A stretch of DNA of 64,000 nucleotides from Antitrichia curtipendula (GCA_951230915.1 OX579638.1:25252696-25316695), one strand, 5' to 3'; positions 13,355-27,100 are shown, counted from the first letter of the stretch. The notes: generated by a model not told the origin, from the letters alone. Numbers and translations are program-made.

Positions 13355-16300
13355 TCATCGTCGGAAGGTTCTCAAGAAAGGAAAACTCAGGTGCACATTG
13401 TCCTGCAAAATTCAACTCAACTCAAAAACACGCTTCACAACACACAACACACAATTCAAGAAACACAGAAAAAGGGGGCCAAAAAACCAGCAGGTGCAAA
13501 ACAAGACCACGGCGCTCCCAGAAATCAACGCATCCACTGCACCTCACACAAACTCGAAACCCCAAACCACGAAGGGAGTTCAAGAAAACCTACATTGGGG
13601 TTCATTCAGATAGCGAATCGAAGACGGGCATGTCAAAGCTGTACACAAACCCAGACCCTGCAAGATAGGCACACAAATGCTCCTCAGAACTGCCTTCTTG
13701 CGCACGTCGATTACAACAAACGAAGTTCAAACCCGGGCACATCCACAAGAAACGATCCACACATTCTTCATACAAGTCCACGGACAAGAAAACTACTCAT
13801 TACCGGAGATCCCAAAACGTACCCGGCTCACAAGTGTGGACTTCCGAGGTTTGCCGGTGTACTTGTGACCTGTGATATTCAACCAGTCCTCCTGGATCTC
13901 TTTCCGGGTCAGAACGAGGTGCAGTTTCGGGAGCTTCAATGGCGGTGGAGCCGGCTCTTCGTTGGCCAAACGCTGAGCCACTCGTTTGGACCGCTTCGTG
14001 GCTCCTTTGCTGCTGTTCGTTGGTACTGCTCTCGTCGCAGCAGGGACAGCCTCACTACCACGATTCCTGCACCCATTCTCCCATTTATTTGATACACTCA
14101 TCACAAATTCGAACTGCTTAGGGTGCTGATAGTGTAGCTCTTGCCACAGTCTGAGTGTCGGAAGGGTTGCTCAGATGTGCTGACGGAACATCGAAAAGAA
14201 CGGGGAACCCTAAAATATAAACTCTGACATCAGCACGCAACAGGTCAACTTTTCATGCCAACTGTAGCTTGGATTGAGAGGAGACAACAAACTTCGGTCT
14301 ACTGGCACCTTAGAAATCCTCATGGACGCACCACAACACACTTATCCGTCTGATTCGAGACCCGAAGCTGATGACGTCCTTCCATGAGTCATACTATTTG
14401 GAGTGCCTCACGCACCTCCACAACTTATATGCCCACAAGTCCTCATCGTGTAGAACTTCCCCGTCCACAAAATGTCGAGCATACAAATACTTAATAGAAG
14501 TCTCCGATCTAACGCTGATTCTCATAGAAACTGGACCGCGACATAAGTATCAAGATATTGACCCACTGCACCCACTTTTCTGCATATCCAAGACTCGTCT
14601 TGAGCAAGACCCTCAAGACAGTACCCTTCGTAGACCGATCCAGTCGAAAGCCAAACCCTAAAGCCCAATAACTCAGAAAAGCTCAATCGATAAGAATATC
14701 GGCTTGCACGTCACCTCTCTATCCACGAAAAGAAATGGCCAGTCTCAAGAAGGTCACACGGTATTGCCACGAGGGTCCTCCACAAAACAAAGAAGTGCTT
14801 CGAGCGCCCCAGACCACGAGCATTTCTTTAACACAGTGAAGGGCTATGCTATATGCATAGTCACAGAACCGTGTGCTATATTCCAAATAAACTCCGAGCC
14901 CCCAAAATGTATATAAGTTCACACCCGCATACTGCGAATCTAAATAACCTCAACGAGGATGGCCAAACGAACAACAAACGAATGCTGGGTAACAATACCT
15001 GGTCAACGACCGCAATCCTCGCTCCACGTCTTCCTTGGGAGGGGTGAAAGGCCGAGGCAGACGACGTTGCCTCCTTCGCGCCAGAGGTTGGGGCAACTCA
15101 TGCTGCTGCTGGACCGACGAAGGAGGGACCGAACGACGCACGACGCTCACTGCGTGCACCTGCTGCTTGCAACGTCTCATCCTTACAACGTCACCCTCAC
15201 CTAACGCAGACGAATCCTTACCCACGCTCAAAATGATCTTCTTAGGATCCAACTCCTCCTCCTTAAGAGACTTCTTCGCATCCGATCGATGACGCTGCTG
15301 TTGCGTCTTCTTACCCTTCGAATTCGCTCGATGCTCGTTCGAGGCTGCCACATCCGCAACTCCTGGCGAGTCGACCACAGGAAAATCAACTTCTCCCTCC
15401 CTCCCTTCCGACACCTCGCGGAGATGCATCTTTACATTGTCCTCCTCGCTCGAAAGCCTGAAAAGAAGGACGAAACATCGGGGTCACTGCAATAAAACTA
15501 CACAGAAAAAACCCAAGCCGTTGTGGAATTCCATGTCCCATCACGTACAACACATTCACAACCCCTACTTCCAGACTCACAGAGAGACTCCACGTTAATT
15601 GGTCCCCGGAAACGAAACGAAACTCGTTTAGGACAAAGCCACGGTGGGACCCCGGTGGTCATGCTCCTAATCCACTCAAAACACTCCGCAGCACAATAAC
15701 AACAGGGACACAAACAACACCCTTCGACACACAGGACACGTCCACCGAAGGCACCGGAAAAACACGTAGCCACGACAACTCCCACACCCTCCCATCTCAT
15801 CCGGACGCACGGAGCAACCGACACATGGACAAACAAAACAATCAAACTCACACAACACGACGCACGAAACACGCACAAAGGCGCATTGCGGATCATGGCA
15901 CTCCAGGGCTTCCCACACACATCACTCTCAACACCCAGCGCTCCATGCAAACTCTCGGCAAGAAACACCCACCAACAACACTCGGAGGACGGTGAAGAAA
16001 AAAACTTCTACCTTTCAGTTGTTACCAATGCACTGGGAGGCCCAAGCTTACGAACTGCAGACACGGACCTGCTTATTTCACGCTGCCACTCCATGAATTT
16101 CTCGCTCCTCACCACCGCACGACGTGTTCCCGTCCCCGTTCCTGTTGCCTGCATTTCTCCAACACACAACACCACACACACACGCACGCTTCCACATTCA
16201 CAATCCGGCGGCACAGGAATAATCAACACCATTCCACACATACCCGAAACGAGAACCAACACACATTCCACCCATGGACATCCGCTACTCACAATCCCAC

Positions 16301-16727
16301 AAACAGACCAAAACCAAACAAGCTTACGCAGGCCCAACAAAACATCCCACGCACATCCAACACGCACACTCACATCCCAACAACCCAACACGCTACAATA
16401 CCCCGCGCCAGCCAATCGAATTCTGTCCTCCACGTCAATTCCCAGCAGCTCCCTCCGACCACAAGCGCTCAAAACACACACGCCCAACGCCACGCACATG
16501 ACACGACACCACAAAACCTCAAACACACCCACCAGCGCCTAATTCAGCCTCACCGACCGCTGCCACGATTGCCCAAAGGCTCCTCCCATCCCCGCAAGGA
16601 GAATCCCCGCACCCAAAGAACCAAAGAAGCAAGGAAGAAGGCACTGCGAACGAACCAGCAAGTCCACCATCCATACATCCATACATCCCCATAACATACT
16701 TACCGCATCAACCGCAGTGGCGGCCAT
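13355..16727 (-). CDS. DUF1639-like protein, left copy of a head-to-head pair
   Basis: Five-exon model in transcript order: 16727-16704, 16148-16012, 15457-14999, 14066-13823, 13402-13355. Borders are GT..AG and phases are compatible throughout (0, 2, 2, 0), giving 303 residues. The N-terminal half is low in complexity and polar, with a basic Gln/Arg stretch. Near residues 259-273 the protein reads LTRKEIQEDWLNITG, then a basic GKPRKST run. This matches the conserved plant DUF1639 core as I know it (L[ST][KR]EEIEEDFLAMTG followed by RPKKRP). The family usually ends in a motif like LFPGLWL; here exon 5 gives HLSFPFLRTF, a weak version. No biochemical role is established for DUF1639. It differs from the right copy by one residue (Thr for Ala at 277) and by a few synonymous changes. 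The first exon is very short (MAATAVDA). Translation might instead start in exon 2, at the Met codon just upstream of the acceptor. Confidence 0.6.
14067..14998 (-). other. intron 3 of the left DUF1639-like gene, diverged from its partner
   Basis: 932 bp, against 1082 bp for the matching intron in the right arm. Only the 3' part of the intron (about 14067-14275) is nearly identical to the partner. The rest aligns only in scattered short blocks, for example around GCGGTCCAGTTTCT and GAGACTGGCCAT. The long open frames seen here on either strand are not supported as genes. Confidence 0.7.
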
Positions 16728-17745
16728 AGCCTGGCAATCCCCGTCGTCTGCTGCTGCGAGCCCGATGTGGAGGCCGAAGCGCAAGACTGGTCAAGAAGCG
16801 TGCCGCGCCCCCCGGCTCCCCCTGGAAGTCGGGGCATGAGAGCATCCCTGGTCCCCGTACACCCCTGCCAGGCAGCACCCACAAACGCAAGATAAAAAAA
16901 ACACCCCACAGTCCAGCAAAGGAAAGGAAAAAAGAATAACAACGAAACGAAACGAAACGAAACGAAACAGAAATACAACGACAGTGGCTCCAATGAAGTG
17001 GGAGAGAGAAGGAATGATGAAGCAGGCGAACTTACTTCCAACACAGACAGACACGGACACAGACAGACAGGCACAGAAAGAGCGAGAGAACGAGCAACTG
17101 ATGAGACGAATATAAAAAAGAAAAAGTGATTGCAACAACAGCAGCAGCAGCAGCAGCAGCAAGCAGCAACACCGACGACTGACTCACTGGCCTGGTCTGG
17201 CGGGGAGAGTGCGAATAGGCTGGAGACTTGCAGGGCCTGTTATAAAAATAAAAAATAAGAATAATAATAATAAGAATGCCTACGTTATGGAAAAAAGTTT
17301 TATGGTATGAGCCGTGAGGAACGGGAAGCCCAGCCACTGTGGAAAGAGACCAGGGGGAAAAAAAAAGCGAAAGGAAAAAGAGAAGAAGAAGAAGAAGAAG
17401 AAGCTGGACTCACTCACGGCAGGGTCCAACCGCGATCATTCGAAAGTAATAACAACAACAGTTCCATGGACAGATCGCCAGTCGAACTTACCCGAAAAAA
17501 AAGTGGACGGGTTTCTCTCAGACAAACGGGACTGACACAACCGCGGGTCCAGCGTCGCCGCTTGTGGAGCCAGAGCCGGTTGAGTTTGTGAGTGCGGCCC
17601 TTTCTGCCCGGGATCAGTAATGAGTGGATTGGGAGTAGCAGTCTGCCGCATCTGGAATTTTTTCCTTTTGTTCCCAGTGTCGCTGGTTTCTCTGTTGTTG
17701 TTGTTGTTGTTGTTGGGTTGTCCTGTTGGTATTTGCTGATTGGCT

Positions 17746-20700
17746 TTACATCATTTTTGGCTTGAGGTCATCTACTATTCCATAAACTTTCTACTTTGAA
17801 ACGTCAGACCCAACTTGGTTTTCTGATTGGGAATCTTGAGGAGAGCATCTCTTTGGTCTCCAACAGATGCATCTGTGGAGTTCCTTGTTTTTTTTTATGT
17901 TTTGAAATCACAACTTCTGAACGGGTAGTGAGAGGTAGAAAGTACCTATTTATGATAACTAAAGAAGTATTTCAAGTTGTAGGGTATGGGAAATTCGTTG
18001 AGAAATTGAGCTCAATGTATGCAAACACCGTAAGGACGAGGAAGAATGCAAAAAGATTTTAAAAAATAAATGATTTTCTTCTTCTTCCAAAGAATGAATA
18101 TTTTTACTCATTATGAATGGGTTTTTTTTTTCATATGGACCAATTCTAGTCTCATAGACTCACCTATTATTACAATCAGCTTTGGCACTTCTCTCAAAGC
18201 AAAGAGGGAAGAGAGATGAATGGACAGGAAGGTACAAACAAGAGAATCTTTTTCAATGAATAGTGCATATCCAAGTGTTGTCTACAATAGGTCACCTTGT
18301 AAAGTCATCACAGGGAGGAGGAGGTTGTCCGAAGTAGGTACTTCTACCATATTTGCATTGAAAAGTTGTCAGAGTGTCCGAAGTAGGTACTCTACCATAT
18401 TTGCATTGAAAAGTTGTTAGAGTTTATGAAGAGTGGTAGCTCCGAGGTTGCATGTTGCTACGAGGAAGGTGGAAGCTCATCACTAGGTGATCACTGGTGG
18501 AAGCTCATCACTAGGTGATCACTGGTGGAAGCTCAATTAATGATGCTTGTATGTTAAGAATGATTCTCAAATCCAAGTTTCGACATCAATTGATGTCATT
18601 TAAGGGGTAAGACATCAACGCCCATTATTAACCTCAGCCTATGTATCAACAACTGAAGTACGAGCATGAATAGAAAGGAAGGTTAGGCCTAGTTATTGGT
18701 TCAGAGACAAGAAGCCATTGGGAGATGATGTCTTTGGACAAGTGTCATTATGGAAAATTTAGAATTAGAGTACCAATGGCAACTGATTGGAGGTTTTGGA
18801 GTTTTCAAATGAAGAAATTTCAAAAGATATGGAGTATAAAGCATGTAAATTATACATTTAGAAATTTTAAATTGAATTTATTAATCACTAATGTTTTAAA
18901 CTTAAAATTTTGTAAAAATATTGAATTTATAAAACTCATTTTGTTTTACTAAGGTTTTCTAGCACCTTGCACTACCAAGGATGACAAATGAATATTTTTG
19001 GAATTTTGAAATGTTAAAATTTTGAAATCTTAAATCCTAAAAAGCCATAAATATATGAATTGTAAAATTTGAAATATGAAATTTGTTGATTTCTAGTTTG
19101 TAATTTGGTAGTGTGAATTTGCTAATTAAAAAATTAAAATTTTTAAAATTTTATAATTTTATAATTTTATAATTTGTGAGTTCATAAATTTTAGCATTTT
19201 AGCCTATGCAAAAGAGTAATAGATGGGTTTGATCAAGGGTTCAAAATTGCATGCATTGTGGATGAAAGGACATTTAAGATAAATAAAAAAACAACTAACT
19301 TTGAAGCAATAAAAGCCAACTGCAATGTAGAGTTCAAATGCATCATATATGCAAGAATACATGGTAATGCCTTCAAAACCATTAAATCTTTAAAATGACG
19401 TCCAAAGACTTGTGCCTTCAAAATTATGGAGTTGTAGTCAAATGGTTTCAAATTTTCATGGTTTCATTGGTATCTCTTCCACCTAAATGTGCTGCATTTT
19501 TGCCTCAAACTCCACAAATGCACCTTGTACATGTCAATACCAAAAAAAATACATATTCCAACTCCAATATAAAGTTTGGTACCTAATTGAGCTTACAGCA
19601 TTAGAAAAGAAATTCATAAGGCTTGCAACAGCTAAACTTCAAATGGACTCAATCAAACAACTAACGTTCTCATTTGTCTTAGATAGAATTTGAGATACAA
19701 GCGACATAGTCCATTTACATCATACATGATATGATACAAAGAAAGGGCGACAAACCATACTTGAATTCAAATTTATGAAGCTTTAGTCATATGTGTCGCT
19801 TCAAAATTTAAAGTTGAATCTCATACACTTCACCTCAATTGGCTTATATTTAGTCTAAATTTACCAATGGACATCAATATGTTAATGAAGATACCAAGGT
19901 CATTTACTTCAGTAAAAAGATGAAGATTTGAGGGTTTGTTTTTTAATGAGATGTTTTGAAGCAATTTAATTAGGTCCTACAATATTTTGGAAGTTAAGTT
20001 CTTACACCCTTGAAATTATAAAAGAATTGACATACATATTCAATATTGTACAAAAAGAATTTGGCAATGCTTTGACTTGCAACTTATATATTTTCAACCA
20101 TTGGTGTACATTATAATAAAGAATATTATAGTATAAATAAGTTTCTATGATACTGTAAAGATAATAAAACAAGAGACTATGGTAATAGAGTTAAAGTTCA
20201 AATTGCAATATAATAGTTTATTTTTGAAATCTTCAAATTGGAGTTGAAACTAGATTTAATTAACTTCATTTCAATAGTTGCGTTCAAATTAAAAAAAGGA
20301 CCATTATCATGAGTGAAATTCAATGTATTAATAGAGCAAAAAACTACTGAAGTTGCCAAAATACTCTACCAAAGCTTCATTTGTAATCTATGGATTAAGC
20401 ATTTGCTTCAATAAAATAATCTTTAACAACCCAATGAAGAACTTCTCCCATCAGTCACTTCAAACACTCTTAAGGAAGTCTAAAACAAATTGAAGGAAAA
20501 ATTACAATTCTTCATCCTTAAATGTTCATTTAAAATCATTCATAAAACTCTCTCTAGTCTCTACCAACTTATAGCTATTTTAAGTTGTGAAAATTCAGTG
20601 TCAAGTGAATAAAAGAAACTGATTTTAATCCCTGCAATTTTTTTAGTTCTTTGTTGTATTTAGGATTTAAATTGTTCCAAATATTTTTTCTGAAAGTAAT

Positions 20701-22285
20701 ACTAGAATATAGTAAAGATTTTAAACACAAATCCTAGTTAATTTTTCAAGAATTTATTTCTATATTTTAAAAGTAAAAATCCCTAATAATTGCAAGATTG
20801 TAATCCCCCCCAAATATATTATAAATATTTATAAATATATATATATATATAAATATAATTTTTTTTTAATGTATGTATAATTCTATTATATGTATATGTA
20901 TATAAAAACATACAATTGCATGGACTTTAGATCCTACCACACATTCAAATTTATAATTACTCATTCTAATATAAAAATAATCAAGAAAATATTTTATAAA
21001 ATAATTAATTTATAATATATTTACACAATCCAATGTCAAACACTATTATACAATTTACACACAATAAAATTATTTCAATAATTAGCCACTGGTATCAATA
21101 GAAGTTAGTTAGACTTTTAACTAATTTTGTTAGTTTAACATGTACCAAATCACCTTACAATTACTTGTTGACTCTATATTCTCTGTCCAATTGAATGAGT
21201 CTAATATTTCAAAACCTAATGAGCAATTATTCTAGTATTGAAAATTTGTTTGTTGAATTTAAAGCAAAATTTTCATCTTCTTTCCTTTTAATCTTGTTTA
21301 AATGAATAATGTTAAGATTTAGGTATGGGCACTCATAATTGTCATTGCCCAAAATGAAATACCTACAATTTAACTATAAAGTCTAAACATTGATTATATA
21401 AAAAGTACACAGTTTAAACATGAGAGTTTAGTAGAGCCTAGTGTCAATTTTTGGTATACCAATTAACAATACTTTGAATTTCCGTAACTTATTCATCCGA
21501 TGTCCAAATAATGCATTGTAAAGTGAGTTGGAATTTTCTTTTTCTTTCTAATGAGACACTACTGTAAATAATTTATATTTTATAATAGTAAATTTGCTCA
21601 GTTACTATTAGTGTTGATTACGAGTACATTAACTTTATTCCAAAACCAACACCTTCTCCAAAAGTGGTATTCTGAATACAGTAAGTGAGGATTTGATACA
21701 TCAAAGATGTGTCAAATTGAATGTTCAAATTGGATTCCCAAGGATTAACATTATCTCACATCAATCATAAGATCACACACGTGGCAAATTTTTACACAAA
21801 TGACGAATTTGACCCTTGCACAGGGTACTTGATGTCAGTTAGATTTGATATAACTTAAGATAGGAGGTTCATAAACTAACCAGGTTCTAGATGTATCTTC
21901 GATCTAGAAATGAATAACATGTTCCTAAAAATATCTAAAACTGCCATTGATGAAGTTGATGAAGTAGGTAGGATAAAAATAGGGTGCTTTGAAAGCAACC
22001 GTGCTCTGAAAGTGACCACTACACAAAGGTGCATTTTGCTTTCTACAATGTACCAACAATGTACATTTTAGGAGGTGGTCGCATTTAATCCCTAGTGCAC
22101 TTCAACTTCAAAAACTTGAAACTAATTCCACGAAGGTCCAAAAATCAATGAAACAATTTTTGGATTAGATGCCAAATCCATTTTTTTTTCCTACAAAAAT
22201 CTACTAAAAATTATATCAAGGATGGAGTTTAGCTTCCCCCAAATGCAATCAGCTCCTAAAAAAGTCGCCTTAAAATCAGACTATC
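17746..22285. other. AT-rich spacer between the inverted-repeat arms
   Basis: No gene. Contents seen: a roughly 50-base direct repeat pair at about 18326-18421 (unit starts GTCCGAAGTAGGTAC), a 34-base unit repeated about 2.5 times at 18468-18535 (GGTGGAAGCTCATCACTAGG), and an (AT)n run near 20835-20850. The two gene promoters face this spacer from either side, but I see no clear shared promoter element. Confidence 0.6.
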
Positions 22286-22289
22286 TTAA

Positions 22290-22696
22290 CCCTTTTAGGA
22301 TGTTCGATGCCAAAATTGGCCTACGGTCTACAATACAAAAAAAAAATCTACATACAATCCGCCCTACACAAGCACAACTTGCCAGTCCTATCCACCTATA
22401 ATTCCTGACTAACTTTAAATGGTGGATGCAAGTGAATGTGTTGGCCCCATGTGATTGCACACCATCCCCACTAGTCACAAAGTTTTTTTAGTTTGAAAAG
22501 AAAAAAAACTAAACCGAATCAATTGCCTCCAAGTAAAAGCAGCTAGGCGGGGGCATCAAATTTGTAATAATAATTAATACCCCACATCAATTAGTTAGAG
22601 ATCTCATCAATATTCACACTCACATGGTCATGTACGTAGATTTTTTTTTGTATCGTAAACCGTAGGCCAATTCTGGCATCAAACATCCTAATGAGG
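22290..22696. mobile_element. TTAA-flanked inverted-repeat element (piggyBac-like MITE)
   Basis: Inverted ends of about 60 bases start CCCTTTTAGGATGTT on the left and, read inward on the other strand, CCTCATTAGGATGTT on the right. Both share a TTGGCCTACGG block and a run of A. TTAA lies immediately outside each end (22286-22289 and 22697-22700). TTAA duplication with CC-starting ends is the piggyBac signature. The 407 bp have no coding capacity. A partial copy of the right end follows at about 22700-22735. Confidence 0.5.
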
Positions 22697-22700
22697 TTAA

Positions 22701-23254
22701 CTTCATCAAACATCCTAAAGGAGTTATTAGCTTAACCCTAAAGCACTCCATCGTCCATATTTTGAATGATAAACAGAGGCATTGCAAGCACTGTCTCGTC
22801 CAACCAACTTCTCATTCATCCAGTGTAATACTTGAATGCTGAAAGAGACAACCTTCCTTAATGACCAATTTCACGAAATTGCAATACATGATACTTATGT
22901 ACAAATCTGTATATAAGCATTTCTGTATAAGCAAAAATGTGCCAAAATTTGAAAAAGGATTGAGGCGTTTCAGGGTTAAAAGGGACAGTTCATGGGCCTC
23001 CTCCTCCCTTAAAAGTCATTTTGTCAGGAAAGCGTCATCATATGTCACCTTGCCACATGTCAGTTTGCCACATGCCATCCTGCGACTGGTTCACAGTGGC
23101 ATGAACCTCTGAAATTCCGGCGTGGTATTTCAATTCCAGCACCTGCACCTCACGTACGGTACACTCGGTTGAACTCGATAAAATCGACAAAACCGTGCCT
23201 CCCTCCCATGACGTAAGCTACAGACGCCCCTCCCCCTTTGAGATCCAGCGTCAA
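22701..23254. other. spacer remainder before the right arm
   Basis: No gene. A weaker TTAA-flanked pair (CCCTAAAGC at 22736 and an imperfect inverse ending 22974) could be another decayed element. The DNA becomes GC-richer from about 22980. Confidence 0.4.
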
Positions 23255-24147
23255 TGCGGAGGCCAATGAGCAAGCACTGCGAAGCCCAAGACGTGACGGA
23301 CACCGCCTGAATGCTGGCCCGATTCCACTCCCACTCCATCCCGGGTCCAACGGAGGCGCACCGCAATGTGTCTGCTTGGGACGTTGCCTGGACCCGCGGT
23401 CGTGTCAGTCGGTTTTGTCTCCGGACCCCGCCAGTTTACGGGAAGAAGGGCATGGTAGAGTAAGGTACTGTGACTGCTGTTCTTAACATAGAATAAGAAT
23501 GATCACAGTTGGGCACCCGTCGTCGTTTCCTTATCTTTGACGCTTGTCCGTCTTTACGGTTCCTGGTCGCCTCCCCTCCGGACCTGCCCAGTCTCTTTCT
23601 ACGTTGCCTCATACCGTAACTTAATAATTAATAACGTAGGCCGTCTTCAAGCTCCCCACCCAGTTATCTCGCTACACCTCTCTGCTCTTGGGAGGGAGTC
23701 GAGTCAGTCGTCGGTATTCCTGCCGCTGTTGTTTGCAATCACTTTTCTCTTATATTCGTCTCAGTGGCTCTCTCGCTCTCTCGCTCTCTCGCTCTGCCTG
23801 TCTGCCTGTCTGTGTCTGTCTGTGTTGGAAGTAAGTTCGCCTGCTTCATCATTCCTTCTCTCTCCACTTCCTTGGAGCCACTGTCGTTGTATTGTATTTC
23901 TGTTCTGTTTCGTTTCGTTTCGTTATTATTCTTTTTCCCTTTCCTTTGCTGGACTGTGGGTTTTTTTTAATTTTTTTTTTAATCTTCCGTTTGTGGGTGC
24001 TGCCTGGCAGGGGTGTACGGGGACCAGGGATGCTCTCATGCCCCGACTTTCAGGGGGAGCCGGGGGGCGCGGCACACTTCTTGACCAGTCTTGCGCTTCG
24101 GCCTCCACATCGGGCTCGCAGCAGCAGACGACGGGGATTGCCAGGCT

Positions 24148-27100
24148 ATGGCCGCCACTGCGGTTGATGCGGTAAGTATGTTATGGGGATGTATGGATGT
24201 ATGGATGGTGGACTTGCTGGTTCGTTCGCAGTGCCTTCTTCCTTGCTTCTTTGGTTCTTTGGGTGCGGGGATTCTCCTTGCGGGGATGGGAGGAGCCTTT
24301 GGGCAATCGTGGCAGCGGTCGGTGAGGCTGAATTAGGCGCTGGTGGGTGTGTTTGAGGTTTTGTGGTGTCGTGTCATGTGCGTGGCGTTGGGCGTGTGTG
24401 TTTTGAGCGCTTGTGGTCGGAGGGAGCTGCTGGGAATTGACGTGGAGGACAGAATTCGATTGGCTGGCGCGGGGTATTGTAGCGTGTTGGGTTGTTGGGA
24501 TGTGAGTGTGCGTGTTGGATGTGCGTGGGATGTTTTGTTGGGCCTGCGTAAGCTTGTTTGGTTTTGGTCTGTTTGTGGGATTGTGAGTAGCGGATGTCCA
24601 TGGGTGGAATGTGTGTTGGTTCTCGTTTCGGGTATGTGTGGAATGGTGTTGATTATTCCTGTGCCGCCGGATTGTGAATGTGGAAGCGTGCGTGTGTGTG
24701 TGGTGTTGTGTGTTGGAGAAATGCAGGCAACAGGAACGGGGACGGGAACACGTCGTGCGGTGGTGAGGAGCGAGAAATTCATGGAGTGGCAGCGTGAAAT
24801 AAGCAGGTCCGTGTCTGCAGTTCGTAAGCTTGGGCCTCCCAGTGCATTGGTAACAACTGAAAGGTAGAAGTTTTTTTCTTCACCGTCCTCCGAGTGTTGT
24901 TGGTGGGTGTTTCTTGCCGAGAGTTTGCATGGAGCGCTGGGTGTTGAGAGTGATGTGTGTGGGAAGCCCTGGAGTGCCATGATCCGCAATGCGCCTTTGT
25001 GCGTGTTTCGTGCGTCGTGTTGTGTGAGTTTGATTGTTTTGTTTGTCCATGTGTCGGTTGCTCCGTGCGTCCGGATGAGATGGGAGGGTGTGGGAGTTGT
25101 CGTGGCTACGTGTTTTTCCGGTGCCTTCGGTGGACGTGTCCTGTGTGTCGAAGGGTGTTGTTTGTGTCCCTGTTGTTATTGTGCTGCGGAGTGTTTTGAG
25201 TGGATTAGGAGCATGACCACCGGGGTCCCACCGTGGCTTTGTCCTAAACGAGTTTCGTTTCGTTTCCGGGGACCAATTAACGTGGAGTCTCTCTGTGAGT
25301 CTGGAAGTAGGGGTTGTGAATGTGTTGTACGTGATGGGACATGGAATTCCACAACGGCTTGGGTTTTTTCTGTGTAGTTTTATTGCAGTGACCCCGATGT
25401 TTCGTCCTTCTTTTCAGGCTTTCGAGCGAGGAGGACAATGTAAAGATGCATCTCCGCGAGGTGTCGGAAGGGAGGGAGGGAGAAGTTGATTTTCCTGTGG
25501 TCGACTCGCCAGGAGTTGCGGATGTGGCAGCCTCGAACGAGCATCGAGCGAATTCGAAGGGTAAGAAGACGCAACAGCAGCGTCATCGATCGGATGCGAA
25601 GAAGTCTCTTAAGGAGGAGGAGTTGGATCCTAAGAAGATCATTTTGAGCGTGGGTAAGGATTCGTCTGCGTTAGGTGAGGGTGACGTTGTAAGGATGAGA
25701 CGTTGCAAGCAGCAGGTGCACGCAGTGAGCGTCGTGCGTCGTTCGGTCCCTCCTTCGTCGGTCCAGCAGCAGCATGAGTTGCCCCAACCTCTGGCGCGAA
25801 GGAGGCAACGTCGTCTGCCTCGGCCTTTCACCCCTCCCAAGGAAGACGTGGAGCGAGGATTGCGGTCGTTGACCAGGTAGTGCTTCCGTTATCTTCTTCT
25901 GTTAGTTAACTCCTCTGTTATGGAGGGCCTCATTTACTAGGCCGTGGAACCTTCATGAGACTGGCCATCTCTTGTTCTCGATATTGTGACGTGCAAACTC
26001 AAACCCTGACCTATTCAGCTTATTGAAGTTATAGGGCGCTAGGGTTTGTCGTGCATCAATGACGGTTTTGTTCTAGTCGACCCTTGGATTGCGAGGGAAT
26101 TCCCCCAACTAGTTTTCGGAATTTTGAGAGTGGACGTGAATGGAAGGCAAGGTACCGTGACGGGTGATTGATAGAAGTGGGAATTAGGTCCCTATGGTTT
26201 TGCTGCTGGTGTATCATCCGGAGTTTTATCTGGTGATGAGAAGATGATTTTGGCTGTTTTTTCGAAGCGATCTTCTCGTGCAAGAGCTTTTCGAGGTCAT
26301 TTTCTGCTGTGATCGCCGCTAATCTATTGATCAAAGTGCAACCAGCATAAAAGTGATATTAATTATCCTACACGAGATGCATGTCGGCAGCATTAGTAAG
26401 GATTAAGGACGACCCTCATGTGATGGTACCTTCAGGATATGGGGGTTGTAACGAGGGCAATGTCTCACTAGTGCCGGCGCGGTCCAGTTTCTGAGTATCA
26501 ACGTTCGATTGGAGACCTCTATGAAGTGTTCTTCTTGCAAGAAGCTTGACGGACACGGAAGTACTTGCCGTTGAGGAGCTCATGTAGTGTTTAGAGTCCA
26601 TTTGGCAATTACGAAAGTTTCTCTTATGGAAGGAATCATTAGTTTCAGGTTAGACGGATTATGATAGTCTGTTGTGTTGCGTTGCCAAAGTGGACTAAAT
26701 ATTTCTGATGATGCCCGAAGACCGATTTCTTTATTCGTCTCGTTTCAGGCGGTCCAAGCTACAGTTGGCATGAAAAGTTGACCTGTTGCGTGCTGATGTC
26801 AGAGTTTATATTTAGGGTTCCCCTTCCTTTTCGATGTTCCGTCAGCACATCTGAGCAACCCTTCCGACACTCAGACTGTGGCAAGAGCTACACTATCAGC
26901 ACCCTAAGCAGTTCGAATTTGTGATGAGTGTATCAAATAAATGGGAGAATGGGTGCAGGAATCGTGGTAGTGAGGCTGTCCCTGCTGCGACGAGAGCAGT
27001 ACCAACGAACAGCAGCAAAGGAGCCACGAAGCGGTCCAAACGAGTGGCTCAGCGTTTGGCCAACGAAGAGCCGGCTCCACCGCCGTTGAAGCTTCCGAAA

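Larger units (their letters stand above)
12745..17745 (+). repeat. left arm of large inverted repeat
   Basis: The reverse complement of this block matches about 23255-28295. Identity is near complete over about 12790-14275 and about 15000-16890. It is low over about 14280-14998 (most of intron 3) and falls gradually from about 16900 to 17745 and outward of 12790. Ends are estimated by eye. The arm contains a complete five-exon gene on the minus strand. Microsatellites of CAG (about 17139-17169), GAA (about 17382-17402) and GTT (about 17691-17716) sit in the diverging inner part and are not shared with the other arm. Confidence 0.9.

Noticed and set aside
13091..14092. A 333-codon plus-strand frame, repeated at 26933-27934 on the minus strand.
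   Set aside because: It runs antisense across exons 4-5 and intron 4 of the proposed genes, and the composition is not protein-like. Preserved in both arms only because the arms are nearly identical.
24333..25377. Open frames of 156, 174 and 218 codons in the right arm, with identical ones in the left arm (15498-16542).
   Set aside because: They lie mainly in introns 1 and 2 of the DUF1639-like model, overlap each other on opposite strands, and have low-complexity Thr/His/Pro-rich or Cys/Val-rich composition. Long frames here reflect GC-rich, stop-poor sequence.
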